NCBI GenBank assembly: GCA_003598015.1
Contig: QZKE01000033.1
Coordinates: 1 to 64,000 of the forward strand
Source: Actinomycetota bacterium
Lineage (GTDB): Bacteria > Actinomycetota > Geothermincolia > Geothermincolales > RBG-13-55-18
Reading direction: 5' to 3'
DNA: 64,000 nt
Made by a program: the position numbers and the translations under genes. Shown piece after piece: positions 1-8,259 of the stretch (within the stretch, counting starts at the first letter, position 1; every line of letters starts with the position of its first letter). The notes beneath the pieces were generated by a model that saw only the letters and a list, made by a program, of their open reading frames with translations, made no database searches and was not told the DNA's origin.

Positions 1-160
1 GGTATTGCGTCTCGAGCCGCAGGCGAGAGATGACAAGACCTGACCCCATTCCCCATTACTTCCCACCCAACGCTTCGTTACATGGTCCAGGGTGTGGGCC
101 TGGTATTGCGTCTCGAGCCGCAGGCGAGAGATGACAAGACCTGGACCCCACATCCCATTA
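1..160. repeat. Two direct copies of a ~58-bp repeat, period 101 bp
   Basis: Bases 1-58 and 102-160 are nearly identical; both begin GGTATTGCGTCTCGAGCCGC and run through a GACAAGACCTG core to a CCCATTA end. Each copy holds a short inverted repeat (TCTCG...CGAGA). The first copy starts at the window edge, so the array may continue to the left. No gene is convincing in 1-216. Confidence 0.75.
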
Positions 161-216
161 CATTGTAACCAGGCTGGACGGTGTACTCGGGAGCTCTCCA
201 GGGGTCTTTTTTTAGA

Positions 217-1857
217 CTATGCCTCGGTGAAGAGGTCGTCGAAACGCTTGCGCAGTTCGAGTTTGCGCACCTTCAAGGTCATGCCGTAGGGCATCTCCTC
301 GGGTGCGATGATGCGCACCGCGCGGGGGCACTTATAGCCGGCGATGTTCTCCTTGCACCAGGCGAGCAACTCGTCCTCACCCGCCTGCGCGCCCGCCTTG
401 AGGGTGACCACGGCCACGGGCACCTGTTTCTTCAAGGGATGCGGAACGCCCACGACGGCCGCGTCCGCCAGGCCGGGGTGGCCCAGGACCTCCTTCTCGA
501 CCTCCACCGAGAAGACGGAGTAGCCACCGCATTTGATGACGTCCTTTGCGCGGTCCACGAAGTACAGGCGCCCCAGCCTGTCCTTCCTTCCCATGTCCCC
601 GGTACGCAGCCAGCCGTCCTCGATGAGCTCGGCGGTGGCCTCGGGATTGTTCCAGTATCCCGACGTAACGCCCGGCCCGGACACGGCCACCTCCCCTATC
701 CCGCCCGGGGGTAACACCTTGCCGTACTCGTCGATGATGCGCACGCGCACCGGCCATACCGGCCAGCCCACACACCCCGGCGGATAGCGCAATCCCATGA
801 TGGCCACCTTGAGCGTGGCGGTACCGGCCAGCTCGACCATGCCGTAAACCTCGGCGAAAAAAGCCTTGGGGCGAAAAGGCCCCAGCTTGAAAAGGGCGCC
901 CTTCTCCCTGAGAGCATTGACGTATTCCTCGGGCATGGCGTCGGCCGCGCTGCCCAGCATCTTCAGGCTGGAGAGGTCGTAGGAGTCGATCCCCTCCGCG
1001 AGCATCATGGCGTACATGGCGGGCACGCCGACAAAGAGGTTGGCTTCCTCTCTTTCCATGGCCTCCAGGACGTCCCGGGGGTTGAAGTGCCGCATGTAAT
1101 AGGCCTGCAAGCCCACGCAGCACCCCATGATGTAGCAGCCGAAGCCCATTACATGGGCGGCCGGCAGGCAGAAGACGCCCTTCGCCTTCGGCCCCACCGG
1201 CAGCAGGGCAGCCGCTATCTTCTGGGCCGTGAGCAGGTTGCGGGAGGTCATCATCGCTCCCTTGGGAAAGCCGGTGGTGCCCGAGGTATAGAAGATGGCT
1301 GCCACCTCGTCGGGGTCCAGCCTGGCCGCGCCGCCTCCATCCGTCGCGCTCAAAGCCTCGTCCATGGAAATGAAGCCCTCGGCGCAGTCGTCATGCGGGC
1401 CGGCCATGATCCAGCGCTTCACTCCCGGGAGCTTGTCCCGGTCACCGATATTCGCCGCAAAGACCTCGCGGTCCACAATGAAGGTCTCCGACCCGCAATT
1501 CTCTAGGATATAGCGCATCTCCCCGGCCTTGAGCATGTAATTCATGGGCACGGCCACGGCACCAGCGCGTGCGATGGCGAAGATGGAGAGCGGCAGGTCC
1601 ACGTTGTTCGACGTGCATATCCCCACGCGTTCGCCCGGCCGGATCCCCATATCGCCCAGTGCCGACGACGCTTTCTCCACGAAGAAGGCGGCATCGTTAA
1701 AGGACAGTTCCCCTTTGTGAAAATCGCGATAACGCAGCGGCTCGTGCAGCTTGCAGATGACCTTGTCTCCTCGCAGCTCCGCCATACGGTGGTGAAAATC
1801 GGCCATGGAGATATCCTTCTGCAGGGCAAGGGCGAATTTGTCGGGTATGAGCCTCAT
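217..1857 (-). CDS. Acyl-CoA synthetase (AMP-forming), fatty-acid ligase type
   Basis: This 546-residue protein belongs to the ANL adenylating superfamily. It should activate a carboxylic acid with ATP and CoA through an acyl-AMP intermediate. The core motifs are in order: the phosphate loop YTSGTTGFPKG near residue 190, the AEVYGMVE motif near 335, LRTGD near 425, RAKDVIKCGGYSV near 445 (hinge and A8 region), and a C-terminal K in GMTLKVRK that matches the adenylation lysine. Length fits medium- and long-chain ligases. An upstream ATG at 1884 is open, but AAGGGGG lies about 6 nt before the ATG at 1857, so the shorter form is preferred. The gene is divergent from a TetR gene, a common arrangement for controlled fatty-acid activation. 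The exact substrate cannot be read from the sequence. Confidence 0.9.
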   Translation of the reverse strand: MRLIPDKFALALQKDISMADFHHRMAELRGDKVICKLHEPLRYRDFHKGELSFNDAAFFVEKASSALGDMGIRPGERVGICTSNNVDLPLSIFAIARAGAVAVPMNYMLKAGEMRYILENCGSETFIVDREVFAANIGDRDKLPGVKRWIMAGPHDDCAEGFISMDEALSATDGGGAARLDPDEVAAIFYTSGTTGFPKGAMMTSRNLLTAQKIAAALLPVGPKAKGVFCLPAAHVMGFGCYIMGCCVGLQAYYMRHFNPRDVLEAMEREEANLFVGVPAMYAMMLAEGIDSYDLSSLKMLGSAADAMPEEYVNALREKGALFKLGPFRPKAFFAEVYGMVELAGTATLKVAIMGLRYPPGCVGWPVWPVRVRIIDEYGKVLPPGGIGEVAVSGPGVTSGYWNNPEATAELIEDGWLRTGDMGRKDRLGRLYFVDRAKDVIKCGGYSVFSVEVEKEVLGHPGLADAAVVGVPHPLKKQVPVAVVTLKAGAQAGEDELLAWCKENIAGYKCPRAVRIIAPEEMPYGMTLKVRKLELRKRFDDLFTEA

Positions 1858-1927
1858 GCGATCCCCCTTCCAGATCATGAACATTACAGCCGGTTTTTAT
1901 ACGATAACATAGTCGAGCGCCCTATCC

Positions 1928-1965
1928 GTACCCCTTGGTACTGGGATACGGAGATATGCTATATT
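1928..1965 (+). promoter_or_regulatory. Extended -10 promoter with overlapping palindrome upstream of tetR
   Basis: An extended -10 element, TGC-TATATT, lies at 1957-1965. A perfect inverted repeat GTACC-CCTT-GGTAC lies at 1928-1941 and covers the expected -35 position. A TetR protein bound here would block its own gene and could also affect the divergent acyl-CoA ligase gene. Autoregulation is inferred from position only. Confidence 0.45.
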
Positions 1966-2036
1966 GGGAACCGACATCAAGTCGAACGCAGCAATCCGTA
2001 TATCGGTCTTCTGGAACGGCAGAGAGGGTGTCGAGG

Positions 2037-2633
2037 ATGTCGAAGCCGAGCAAATCCGACATCACCCGCGAAAGGCTCAAGGCCGCCGCCCGCGATGTGT
2101 TCGTGGAAAAAGGCTACCACCGCACCAAGGTCGTGGACATCATCGAGCGGGCCGGCTGCGGGCACGGCACCTTCTACGATTACTTCAAGAGCAAGGACGA
2201 CGTGCTTATGGCCATCCTCAGCGAGCTCATCCTGGAACTGGAGCGGCTGGGGGAGTCTTCGCGCATCCTCATGGAGCGTATAGCCTTCGACGACTACGAC
2301 GCCATTCGCATTCTCCTGCGGGGCATCAGCGACATCTTCAACCGCCACGGCGACCTGAACAACGTCTACATCGAGGCGGCTCTCGAAAGCGCGGTCTTCA
2401 GCGACGTGTTCAACGCGTTCCACAGCACCTTCTCGCGTATCCTCGAGAGCAAGATCCGGCAGATGGGGGGCGCGGGCAAATGCGAGGGCATCGATCCGCG
2501 CATAGCCTCACAGATACTGGTTACCCTGGTCGGGTTCACCTCCTACGGTCGCCAGTCCGGCTTTATCGAAGGGGAGAACGAAAAGGTCACGGAGAACCTG
2601 GGCCTGCTCGTCTTCCGCGCCCTCAATTACTGA
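2037..2633 (+). CDS. TetR/AcrR family transcriptional regulator
   Basis: This 198-residue protein has a classic N-terminal TetR helix-turn-helix: RERLKAAARDVFVEKGYH, then a recognition segment containing GCGHGTFYDYFKSKDD at about residues 37-55. The C-terminal two thirds is a helical ligand-binding domain without a recognisable ligand signature. The ATG at 2037 is chosen because the HTH starts about 10 residues later and the residues encoded upstream look non-conserved. The divergent acyl-CoA ligase makes an acyl-CoA or fatty-acid effector likely, but that is inference. Confidence 0.9.
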   Translation: MSKPSKSDITRERLKAAARDVFVEKGYHRTKVVDIIERAGCGHGTFYDYFKSKDDVLMAILSELILELERLGESSRILMERIAFDDYDAIRILLRGISDIFNRHGDLNNVYIEAALESAVFSDVFNAFHSTFSRILESKIRQMGGAGKCEGIDPRIASQILVTLVGFTSYGRQSGFIEGENEKVTENLGLLVFRALNY

Positions 2634-2745
2634 GGCGCGCGCGGCTGAAGGAAGTCGCCTGCCTCCACTCCGATCAACGATAGCAAAGGGAATTCCGGAC
2701 ATGCGTATCAGATCAGAACCCCGGGCAAGATAATCTTCGACCTAC

Positions 2746-2808
2746 TATTGTATATATAACAATATAGTTTTATAATCATTATTGTTTGATTTGCATTATA
2801 TCAGGAGG
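2746..2808 (+). promoter_or_regulatory. Strong promoter with embedded palindrome upstream of padR
   Basis: The -35 TTGTAT (2748-2753) and -10 TATAAT (2771-2776) are separated by exactly 17 bp. A perfect palindrome TATTGT-N7-ACAATA spans 2746-2764 and covers the -35 and half the spacer. This is a likely self-repression site for the PadR protein encoded downstream. The tract is strikingly AT-rich against its surroundings. An AGGAGG site follows at 2803-2808. Confidence 0.7.
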
Positions 2809-2880
2809 TCGTAGCAATTGACGGCTGACGGCGGTGGACACCACAGACAAAACAGCCATGCCTTCAGGAGGTTTTCTCGC

Positions 2881-3231
2881 GTGGATCCCAGGGCGACCAA
2901 GGGGATAATCATCCCGCCCCTCTTCATCCCGTCTATCTTGCTCCTGCTGAAAGAGGAACCGACCCATGGCTATGCGCTAATGAAGAAGTTGTCGCAACTC
3001 GGGGTGGTGAGCCCTGACATGGATCCTTCCCCCATATACAAGACATTGCGCTGGTTCGAGGAGATCGGACTGGCGGTCTCGGAAAGCGAGCGAGGAGAGA
3101 GAGGGCCCGACCGCAAGGTCTATCGCGTAACGGAGGCGGGGGACGAGTCCCTGGCCTTCTTCGCCTCGCGCGTCGAGGAAGCAGGGAAGATAATCGCATG
3201 GTTCCAGCGCAAATACGAGGAGCTGCGATAG
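2881..3231 (+). CDS. PadR family transcriptional regulator
   Basis: This is a 116-residue winged-helix protein. The signature ILLLLKEEPTHGYALMKKL near residue 20, then SPIYKTLRWFEEIGL and a beta-wing with RKVYRVTEAG, is diagnostic of PadR. The GTG at 2881 is preceded by AGGAGG (2866-2871) at 9 nt. An in-frame TTG at 2818 also has AGGAGG (2803-2808) at 9 nt and would add 21 unconserved residues; the shorter form fits the family better. It heads a run of redox and methyltransferase genes on the same strand and is probably self-repressed through the palindrome in its promoter. Confidence 0.88.
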   Translation: MDPRATKGIIIPPLFIPSILLLLKEEPTHGYALMKKLSQLGVVSPDMDPSPIYKTLRWFEEIGLAVSESERGERGPDRKVYRVTEAGDESLAFFASRVEEAGKIIAWFQRKYEELR

Positions 3232-3366
3232 CTGGAGCCACGCGCTGCGGATTGTACGGCCGGGCACTTGCCGCATGTTCACGGGGTAACCGGAGCGGAG
3301 GGATGGGATCGCAGGCCGTCGGTGACGGCCCGTAATATTCAGCAGCAACTATCGATGGAGGCCGGC

Positions 3367-3897
3367 ATGGAGAAAACGATGAGCAACCTTCAGTTCAGGG
3401 GGATGACCGTCCTGTTCTATCTGCGGGATCGCCTGAGACCCCGTGAGGCCATCCTGGAAGAGGTGAGGATGGAACGGGGCTATAGAGTGCTGGACTACGG
3501 GTGCGGGCCTGGCGCCTATTCCGTACTGTCCGCGCAGGCGGTGGGGGAATCCGGCAGGGTATACGCCCTGGATATCCATCCTCTGGCCTCGCAAATGGTA
3601 GAAGCCAAGGCCGCGCGGATGCATCTTGCGAATATCCAGACCATCGTCTCCGACTGCGCCACCGGCCTGCCCGACGACAGCATCGACGTGGCCCTGCTCT
3701 ATGATATCTTCCACATGCTGGGTAACCGCGAGGAGGTACTGCGGGAACTGCGCCGCGTCTTGAAGCCGGACGGCATCCTCTCTTTCAGCGATCACCATAT
3801 GAAGGAGGAGAGCATAAAGGGCGGGGTCGCCGGCGGGGGTCTTTTCGAGCTGGTGGAGAAAGGGAAGTTCACCTACAACTTCCGCCCCAAAGCCTGA
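3367..3897 (+). CDS. Class I SAM-dependent methyltransferase
   Basis: The 176-residue protein has the class I Rossmann fold order: motif I VLDYGCGPGAYS near residue 36, an acidic strand end YALDIHP near 62, DCATGLPDDSIDVALLYDIF near 98 (motifs II-III), and LRRVLKPDGILSFSDHH near 130. This resembles UbiE/Methyltransf_11 enzymes. The ATG at 3367 has GGAGG 5 nt upstream; longer starts back to 3268 lack conserved residues. The C-terminus is short, so a small-molecule substrate is more likely than a large one. Its place in a PadR-led run with a flavoprotein suggests a shared redox or detoxification role, which is inference. Confidence 0.85.
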   Translation: MEKTMSNLQFRGMTVLFYLRDRLRPREAILEEVRMERGYRVLDYGCGPGAYSVLSAQAVGESGRVYALDIHPLASQMVEAKAARMHLANIQTIVSDCATGLPDDSIDVALLYDIFHMLGNREEVLRELRRVLKPDGILSFSDHHMKEESIKGGVAGGGLFELVEKGKFTYNFRPKA

Positions 3898-3910
3898 AGG
3901 GCCCTCGATC

Positions 3911-3932
3911 CGCGGTATGCCCTGATACCGCG
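3911..3932 (+). other. Perfect 8-bp hairpin between methyltransferase and flavoprotein genes
   Basis: CGCGGTAT and ATACCGCG form a perfect 8-bp stem around a 6-nt loop. No T-run follows, so a simple intrinsic terminator is unlikely. It may be an mRNA processing or stability element within the run. Confidence 0.4.
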
Positions 3933-4005
3933 AGGCGCGAGGGGGGGAGACGGCCGGGCGGAGAGGAAAGAGGGCGAAAAAGCCCGTGGAAAGGAAGTGA
4001 AGGCC

Positions 4006-4785
4006 ATGAAGATCCTCGCATTCAACTGCAGCCCCCGCATGAAGAAGAGCAACACGGATCGGATCCTCATTCCGCTGCTCAGGGGGGCGGGCGAAGCCGG
4101 CGCGGAGGTGGAGAAGATCTATGCGCGAAAACTCGACCTCAAACCATGCCTGGGGTGTTTCAACTGCTGGCTCAAAACGCCCGGGCTCTGCACCCAGAAA
4201 GACGACTGGGGGCTGGTGCTGGGCAAGATGGCCGAGGCGGACCTGATCGTCTACGCAACGCCGGTATACGCCTATAACATGACCGTATACATGAGGACGC
4301 TCTTCGATCGCACCGGCATGCTGGTCATCCATCCTTACTTCACCACGACCGATAACGGCCTGGTCCACCTGTGCCGTTATCCCGGCATCAGGAAGAAAGC
4401 GGTTCTGGTGGCTAACGCACTGCTATGGGATGAGTCCGTATTCTCACTGCTCGCAGACGGCCTCGAGGCAATCAGCACCAGGGTGGTGGACGAGGAGGGG
4501 AGGCCGATCATGGAGATGGCGGGAAAGATCCTGGTGGGATGCGGGGAGATCCTGGACTGGGTGGAGACGCCGCAGCACGCCCTGCAGCCTTTCTACGAGG
4601 CTCTGGAGAGCGCCGGAGCGGAACTGGTACGTGACGGCGGGCTCTCTGCCGCCAGCGAGGAGAGGCTGAGCGTCCCGCTCTGGACCTACCTCGGAATAAA
4701 GGACGGCGAGGCTAAGGACTTCCTGAACGAACACTTCCGGAGGATACTGGAACAGGATCCCGACGGTATCGCTCCTGGAAACTGA
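4006..4785 (+). CDS. Iron-sulfur flavoprotein (ISF-like) NAD(P)H-dependent reductase
   Basis: This 259-residue protein starts with a flavodoxin-type FMN fold (ILAFNCSPRMKKSNTD, the FMN phosphate loop) and has a second FMN contact at YATPVYAYNMTVYMRTLFDR near residue 87. Between them is CLGCFNCWLKTPGLC (C-x2-C-x2-C-x7-C) near residue 48. That spacing matches the compact cysteine motif of archaeal ISF proteins, which bind a 4Fe-4S cluster next to FMN. The likely role is electron transfer or reduction of quinone- or oxygen-type substrates. The ATG at 4006 is favoured over a GTG at 3997 because AAGGA is correctly spaced for it. The next gene starts 11 nt downstream and also encodes an Fe-S protein. 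Confidence 0.82.
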   Translation: MKILAFNCSPRMKKSNTDRILIPLLRGAGEAGAEVEKIYARKLDLKPCLGCFNCWLKTPGLCTQKDDWGLVLGKMAEADLIVYATPVYAYNMTVYMRTLFDRTGMLVIHPYFTTTDNGLVHLCRYPGIRKKAVLVANALLWDESVFSLLADGLEAISTRVVDEEGRPIMEMAGKILVGCGEILDWVETPQHALQPFYEALESAGAELVRDGGLSAASEERLSVPLWTYLGIKDGEAKDFLNEHFRRILEQDPDGIAPGN

Positions 4786-4796
4786 GGGGAGGCAGG

Positions 4797-5330
4797 GTGG
4801 AGAACATGGCTGAAAAACCCCTCATCGAGGATTATGAGATCGAACTGGAAGATCCTGCCTGCGTGCCCGGTGCCCCCTTCTATGCGGCCAGGGCACAGTT
4901 CCATAACGATGTCTCGGAGGTCATGCCCTATCTCAACGCCGTCCTTGAACGCGCCCAGTATGGCGCGGGCAACCGGTACATAATATGGAGGGAGGGCGAC
5001 AGGGCCTATGCCCTGCGCCCGCATGAGCTGGCCGTGAGTACGATCTGGGAACGGCAACAGGCATACGAATTCGTGCACAAGGCTGTTTCCAGGATAAACG
5101 AGATATGGGAGAGGCGGGACGAAATAACCCCCGATTACACGACGAGGTCGAAACCAAGGGTACTCGATATCCTCAAGCTGCTTCCCCGTACCAACTGCGG
5201 CGAATGCGGTTTGCAGAGCTGCATGGCCTTCGCCGCGGCGCTGATAGATGGAACCCATCTCCCGCAGAATTGCCCCCCCGTGATGGAGGACGAAGAATCC
5301 CTGGCCCGCCTCGAGGAGTTGGGCCTGTGA
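4797..5330 (+). CDS. Fe-S cluster protein with a C-terminal 4Fe-4S domain
   Basis: The C-terminal part of this 177-residue protein carries TNCGECGLQSCMAFAAALIDG followed by a cysteine in PQNCPP. This four-cysteine domain resembles the one at the N-terminus of the corrinoid Fe-S protein large subunit and in RnfB-like proteins. The N-terminal ~125 residues are not recognised. The gene lies 11 nt after the iron-sulfur flavoprotein gene, so the pair is probably co-transcribed and may exchange electrons. The GTG at 4797 has GGGGAGG 4 nt upstream; an ATG at 4806 is the alternative. Confidence 0.75.
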   Translation: MENMAEKPLIEDYEIELEDPACVPGAPFYAARAQFHNDVSEVMPYLNAVLERAQYGAGNRYIIWREGDRAYALRPHELAVSTIWERQQAYEFVHKAVSRINEIWERRDEITPDYTTRSKPRVLDILKLLPRTNCGECGLQSCMAFAAALIDGTHLPQNCPPVMEDEESLARLEELGL

Positions 5331-5381
5331 AGTGGCGGTAATATCCTCGCCCGCGCCGGATATCGCCCGCTCGTCTCCCCT

Positions 5382-5957
5382 TTACAGGTCGAGCAGGTCC
5401 AGGTACCAGCGGCCGTTCTCGCGGATCAGGGGGATGCGTACAGCTGCAGCCTCAGCGATCTCCATCTCGAGCCCATTGCCGTCCAGGAATACGCCCCAGA
5501 CATAGACAGCCGCCCTGTCTCCCGTGGTATCGATGCTGTAGTCTGCGTCTACCACGGCAGAGAAAGGGATATTCTCGAGGAAGCCGGCGATGAGCACCCC
5601 TCCCAGGGTCTCGTCGTCTGTGTCCGGCATCTCCGACCTGACCGCCGCGAGGAACGAGGGCGCCACCATGGTCACGAACTCGGCTTTCTCCCCTTCCAGT
5701 GCCGCACGCAGAACATCTTCCACCACCACTTCCCCCTCCGGGCGGGTGGATACGGGTGTCCCGCCGCAGCCGGCGGCGGCCGTGAACAAAATGACAGGCA
5801 AGTACAAAAGGATGCACCATGATAGGAAACTGTTCCGCCCAGTAGATCCGTGCCGCCCGCTGGAAAAGAGCCTGCCCGTAAAGGAAACCGGTGCAAGGGA
5901 TGGATCCCTTTCGGCCATGCGACCGCTGCCCACGACCATGCGTCTTTTGTATCTCAT
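5382..5957 (-). CDS. Predicted lipoprotein, unknown function
   Basis: The 191-residue product has a long basic N-terminus, a hydrophobic stretch and a lipobox-like end (FTAAAGCGG), so it is probably a membrane-anchored lipoprotein facing outward. The remaining ~125 residues look like a small alpha/beta domain ending in RENGRWYLDLLDL, as in NTF2-like or DUF4878-like lipoproteins; that fold is a guess. The start at 5957 gives an ATGA overlap with the upstream lipoprotein gene, so the two are translationally coupled. An earlier start at 5993 is possible. Confidence 0.7.
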   Translation of the reverse strand: MRYKRRMVVGSGRMAERDPSLAPVSFTGRLFSSGRHGSTGRNSFLSWCILLYLPVILFTAAAGCGGTPVSTRPEGEVVVEDVLRAALEGEKAEFVTMVAPSFLAAVRSEMPDTDDETLGGVLIAGFLENIPFSAVVDADYSIDTTGDRAAVYVWGVFLDGNGLEMEIAEAAAVRIPLIRENGRWYLDLLDL

Positions 5958-6451
5958 GAACCCCAGACCGTTTCCTGCGATACCTTCGTCCATGTGCCTT
6001 CCTCCTTGCGCAGCAGGTAACGGACGCCGGATCCCGCGAGGGGGTTGTAGAGGGAGCCTATCTCCACTACCGCCTGCTCCTCTTTTTCGTCCACCTCGAG
6101 TACGGTGATGGAGTGCTGGCTGTAGGTCCAGGCATCAGGGTTCCCATCCACCCGCTGTGAGGCCAGCTCCTTGAAATCCTCCAGGGTAATCTCGGTTAGG
6201 GCTCCGCCTTCCCATTTCCAGAATCGCTGACCCAGTTCATCCGGGGATACGTCGGAGATACCCGTCGATCTCCTCATCCATTCGACGATGAAGTCGGAAT
6301 CGCGTTCATCGGGGATGAGGATGTTCTCGATGGCGTAGATAGCCAGCTCCTCGTCGGGGTTTTTCTTCTCCTCGCCGCCGCAGCCGGCGGTGGACGCCAG
6401 AACCTGCAGGAGCAGTATCAGCGCGATGATAATCGAAGCCGTCCTTTTCAT
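5954..6451 (-). CDS. Predicted lipoprotein, unknown function
   Basis: This 165-residue product starts with a clear lipoprotein signal: MKR, a hydrophobic core, then LASTAGCGG. The mature part is acidic and rich in charged residues. It ends in a beta-rich segment, and GVRYLLRKEEGTWTKVSQE resembles the end of lipoproteins with NTF2-like folds. It overlaps the next lipoprotein gene by 4 nt. No known family is recognised with certainty. Confidence 0.75.
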   Translation of the reverse strand: MKRTASIIIALILLLQVLASTAGCGGEEKKNPDEELAIYAIENILIPDERDSDFIVEWMRRSTGISDVSPDELGQRFWKWEGGALTEITLEDFKELASQRVDGNPDAWTYSQHSITVLEVDEKEEQAVVEIGSLYNPLAGSGVRYLLRKEEGTWTKVSQETVWGS

Positions 6452-6693
6452 GTACCTATTATAGTCGTAGCTCGCCTACGGTAGCTCGCCTGTCCGCTGC
6501 CTTGCCCGCTGCAGCCTTCACGAATGCGGATAGCTCGCGGTGCGGGGTGGCCGGACCGCGAGTATGGCCCGGGGTTCATTACGAGGTAACGTTGCTCCTC
6601 CCGCCCGATGACTACCATGGCACGCAGCCCGGGTCCAGCGCTCGGATATGATCGCTTACGGTCTTGTGCCCCTACCGCTCAGGCACACGAAGC

Positions 6694-6725
6694 GGGAGGG
6701 AGGCCTTGCGGCCTCCCTTGTTCCT
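6694..6725. terminator. Hairpin downstream of trpB2
   Basis: GGGAGGCC and GGCCTCCC form a strong stem with a TTGC loop, 15-40 bp beyond the trpB2 stop codon. A T-rich but imperfect tail (TTGTTCC) lies on the plus-strand side. It probably ends the leftward trpB2 transcript. Confidence 0.5.
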
Positions 6726-6734
6726 GCGCGATGC

Positions 6735-8042
6735 CTATACGTCGCTCAGCTTTCCGCTGTGAAAATCGTCGTAGGCGGAGAGATCGAGCATGCCGTGGCC
6801 GGAGAAGTTGAAAAAGATACATTTAGACTCGCCGCTCTCCCGGCATTTCACCGCTTCGTCGATGACCGCCTTGATGGCATGGGCGGTCTCCGGCGCGGGC
6901 ACGAATCCCTCGGTCTGGGCAAAGACCATAGCGGCTTCGAATACCTCCACCTGATGATAGGCCACGGCCTCCATCAGGCCTTCCTTTACCAGCAGGCTGA
7001 TGATGGGCGAGTCGCCGTGGTATCTCAGACCTCCCGCGTGAGACGGAGGCGGCACGAAGTCATGACCCAGGGTGTACATGAGCACGATGGGCGCCATTCC
7101 CGCGGTGTCACCGTAATCGTACTCATAGCGGCCTCCGGTAAGCGTGGGGCACGAGGTGGGCTCCACGGCGATGAGACGGATGTCACTCCCGTCGACCTTC
7201 TCTTTCACGAAGGGCAGGGCGGTGCCGCCGTAGTTGGAACCCCCGCCAACGCAGCCGATGACCATATCCGGATAGTCGTCGAACATCTCGAAGGCTTTTT
7301 TTGCTTCCATGCCGATGACCGTCTGGTGCAGGAGCACGTGGTTGAGTACGCTGCCCAGGCTGTACTTGACGTCATCCCCCTGTACGGCCATCTCGACCGC
7401 CTCCGATATCGCGATGCCCAGGCTTCCCGGCGTATCCGGGTCTTCCGCGAGCACCTTCTTTCCGAATTCCGTCGCCTCGCTGGGGCTGGGGTTGACCTTC
7501 CCGCCCCAGGTCTCCATAAGCACCCGGCGATAGGGTTTCTGCGCGTAGCTGGAGCGCACCATGAACACCTGCAGTTCGAGGTCGAAGTAGTTGCAGCCCA
7601 TGGACAGGGCGCTTCCCCACTGCCCGGCCCCGGTCTCCGTGGTCAGCCGCTTCACGCCCTCCTTCTTGTTGTAGTAAGCCTGAGCCACGGCGGTGTTCGG
7701 CTTATGGCTTCCCGCGGGGCTCTCGCCCTCGTTCTTGAAGTAGATGCGTGCCGGGGTCTTCAGGTACTCTTCCAGCCTTAACGCCCTGACCAGGGAGGTA
7801 GGCCTCCAGAGTTTATAGATCTCGCGCACCTCGTCCGGTATCTCGATGTAACCCTCCTGGCTCACTTCCTGCATGATGAGCCCCATGGGGAAGAGCGGCG
7901 CCAGGTCGTCCGGGGTGATCGGCTCCCTTGTTACGGGATGCAGCGGCGGCGCCAGGGGTACGGGCAGGTCGGGAAGCACATTGTACCAGGCTTCGGGGAT
8001 GTGCTCCTCGGACAACCGGATCATCTTGGTTTTCTCTTTCAT
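6735..8042 (-). CDS. trpB: Tryptophan synthase beta chain, TrpB2 type
   Basis: This PLP enzyme condenses indole with serine, or phosphoserine in some TrpB2 enzymes, to give tryptophan. The PLP lysine is in [13 protein letters not shown] (Lys114) and the phosphate loop is [10 protein letters not shown] near residue 235. The 435-residue length, the N-terminal extension with [16 protein letters not shown], and [16 protein letters not shown] mark the TrpB2 subfamily rather than TrpB1. No trpA or other trp gene is nearby, so it probably acts alone or salvages indole. The ATG at 8042 has GGAGG just upstream. A long open frame to 8180 overlaps the regulatory leader and is rejected as the start. Confidence 0.92.
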   Translation of the reverse strand: MKEKTKMIRLSEEHIPEAWYNVLPDLPVPLAPPLHPVTREPITPDDLAPLFPMGLIMQEVSQEGYIEIPDEVREIYKLWRPTSLVRALRLEEYLKTPARIYFKNEGESPAGSHKPNTAVAQAYYNKKEGVKRLTTETGAGQWGSALSMGCNYFDLELQVFMVRSSYAQKPYRRVLMETWGGKVNPSPSEATEFGKKVLAEDPDTPGSLGIAISEAVEMAVQGDDVKYSLGSVLNHVLLHQTVIGMEAKKAFEMFDDYPDMVIGCVGGGSNYGGTALPFVKEKVDGSDIRLIAVEPTSCPTLTGGRYEYDYGDTAGMAPIVLMYTLGHDFVPPPSHAGGLRYHGDSPIISLLVKEGLMEAVAYHQVEVFEAAMVFAQTEGFVPAPETAHAIKAVIDEAVKCRESGESKCIFFNFSGHGMLDLSAYDDFHSGKLSDV

Positions 8043-8077
8043 CGTCTTTCCTCCTACCTCCTGTTCTCTCAGCCCAT

Positions 8078-8111
8078 AAAAAACGGCCGCGGAGCGCTTC
8101 TCTCCGTGGCC
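8078..8111 (-). terminator. Attenuator terminator in the trpB2 leader
   Basis: Read on the minus strand, GGCCACGGAG pairs with CTCCGCGGCC (one A-C mismatch) around a 7-nt loop and is followed by GTTTTTT. This is a textbook intrinsic terminator placed before the trpB2 ribosome binding site rather than after a gene. Transcription through it must be conditional. Confidence 0.85.
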
Positions 8112-8169
8112 TCTTCGGTGATTGCCCTTGGCTACCAGACGCGGGGTGGGCAAGCACCGCCACGGCGAG
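8100..8169 (-). promoter_or_regulatory. Predicted antiterminator structure of the trpB2 leader
   Basis: On the minus strand, CTCGCCGTGGC (8169-8159) can pair with GCCACGGAGAG (8110-8100) at 10 of 11 positions. This sequesters the left arm of the terminator. Nested inside, GGTGCTTGCCC (8158-8148) pairs with GGGCAATCACC (8127-8117) at 10 of 11 positions. The combined hairpin and the terminator are mutually exclusive. The nested stem surrounds the leader-peptide stop codon, so a ribosome that reaches the stop would disrupt the antiterminator. Confidence 0.7.
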
Positions 8170-8221
8170 CCTGCCACCACCAGAGGAATCCTCCCTCTCT
8201 CGGCCTGATAACCTCTCTCAC
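8132..8221 (-). CDS. trpL: Trp leader peptide with three tandem Trp codons
   Basis: A 29-codon reading frame starts at GTG (8221-8219), 7 nt after an AGGA site. It contains TGG TGG TGG at 8182-8174 and ends with another TGG directly before TAG (8134-8132). Four Trp in 29 residues, three of them consecutive, is the hallmark of a ribosome-mediated Trp attenuator. It lies between a strong promoter and a leader terminator, upstream of trpB2. The frame differs from the open frame that extends trpB2 upstream. Confidence 0.75.
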   Translation of the reverse strand: MREVIRPREGGFLWWWQARRGGACPPRVW

Positions 8222-8259
8222 GTTACCATCCTTTTCCTGGATGTCTACGACGTGCATAG

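Noticed and set aside
6648..7781. 377-codon plus-strand open frame
   Set aside because: It lies opposite trpB2, has no motif or ribosome site, and is a GC-driven shadow.
8042..8180. Longer trpB2 starting at GTG 8180
   Set aside because: The extra 46 residues translate the attenuator, are unlike TrpB2 N-termini, and the ATG at 8042 has a strong ribosome site.
8042..8252. T-box or cobalamin riboswitch before trpB2
   Set aside because: No T-box core, B12 box or other aptamer consensus is found; the Trp-codon leader frame and paired hairpins explain the region better.
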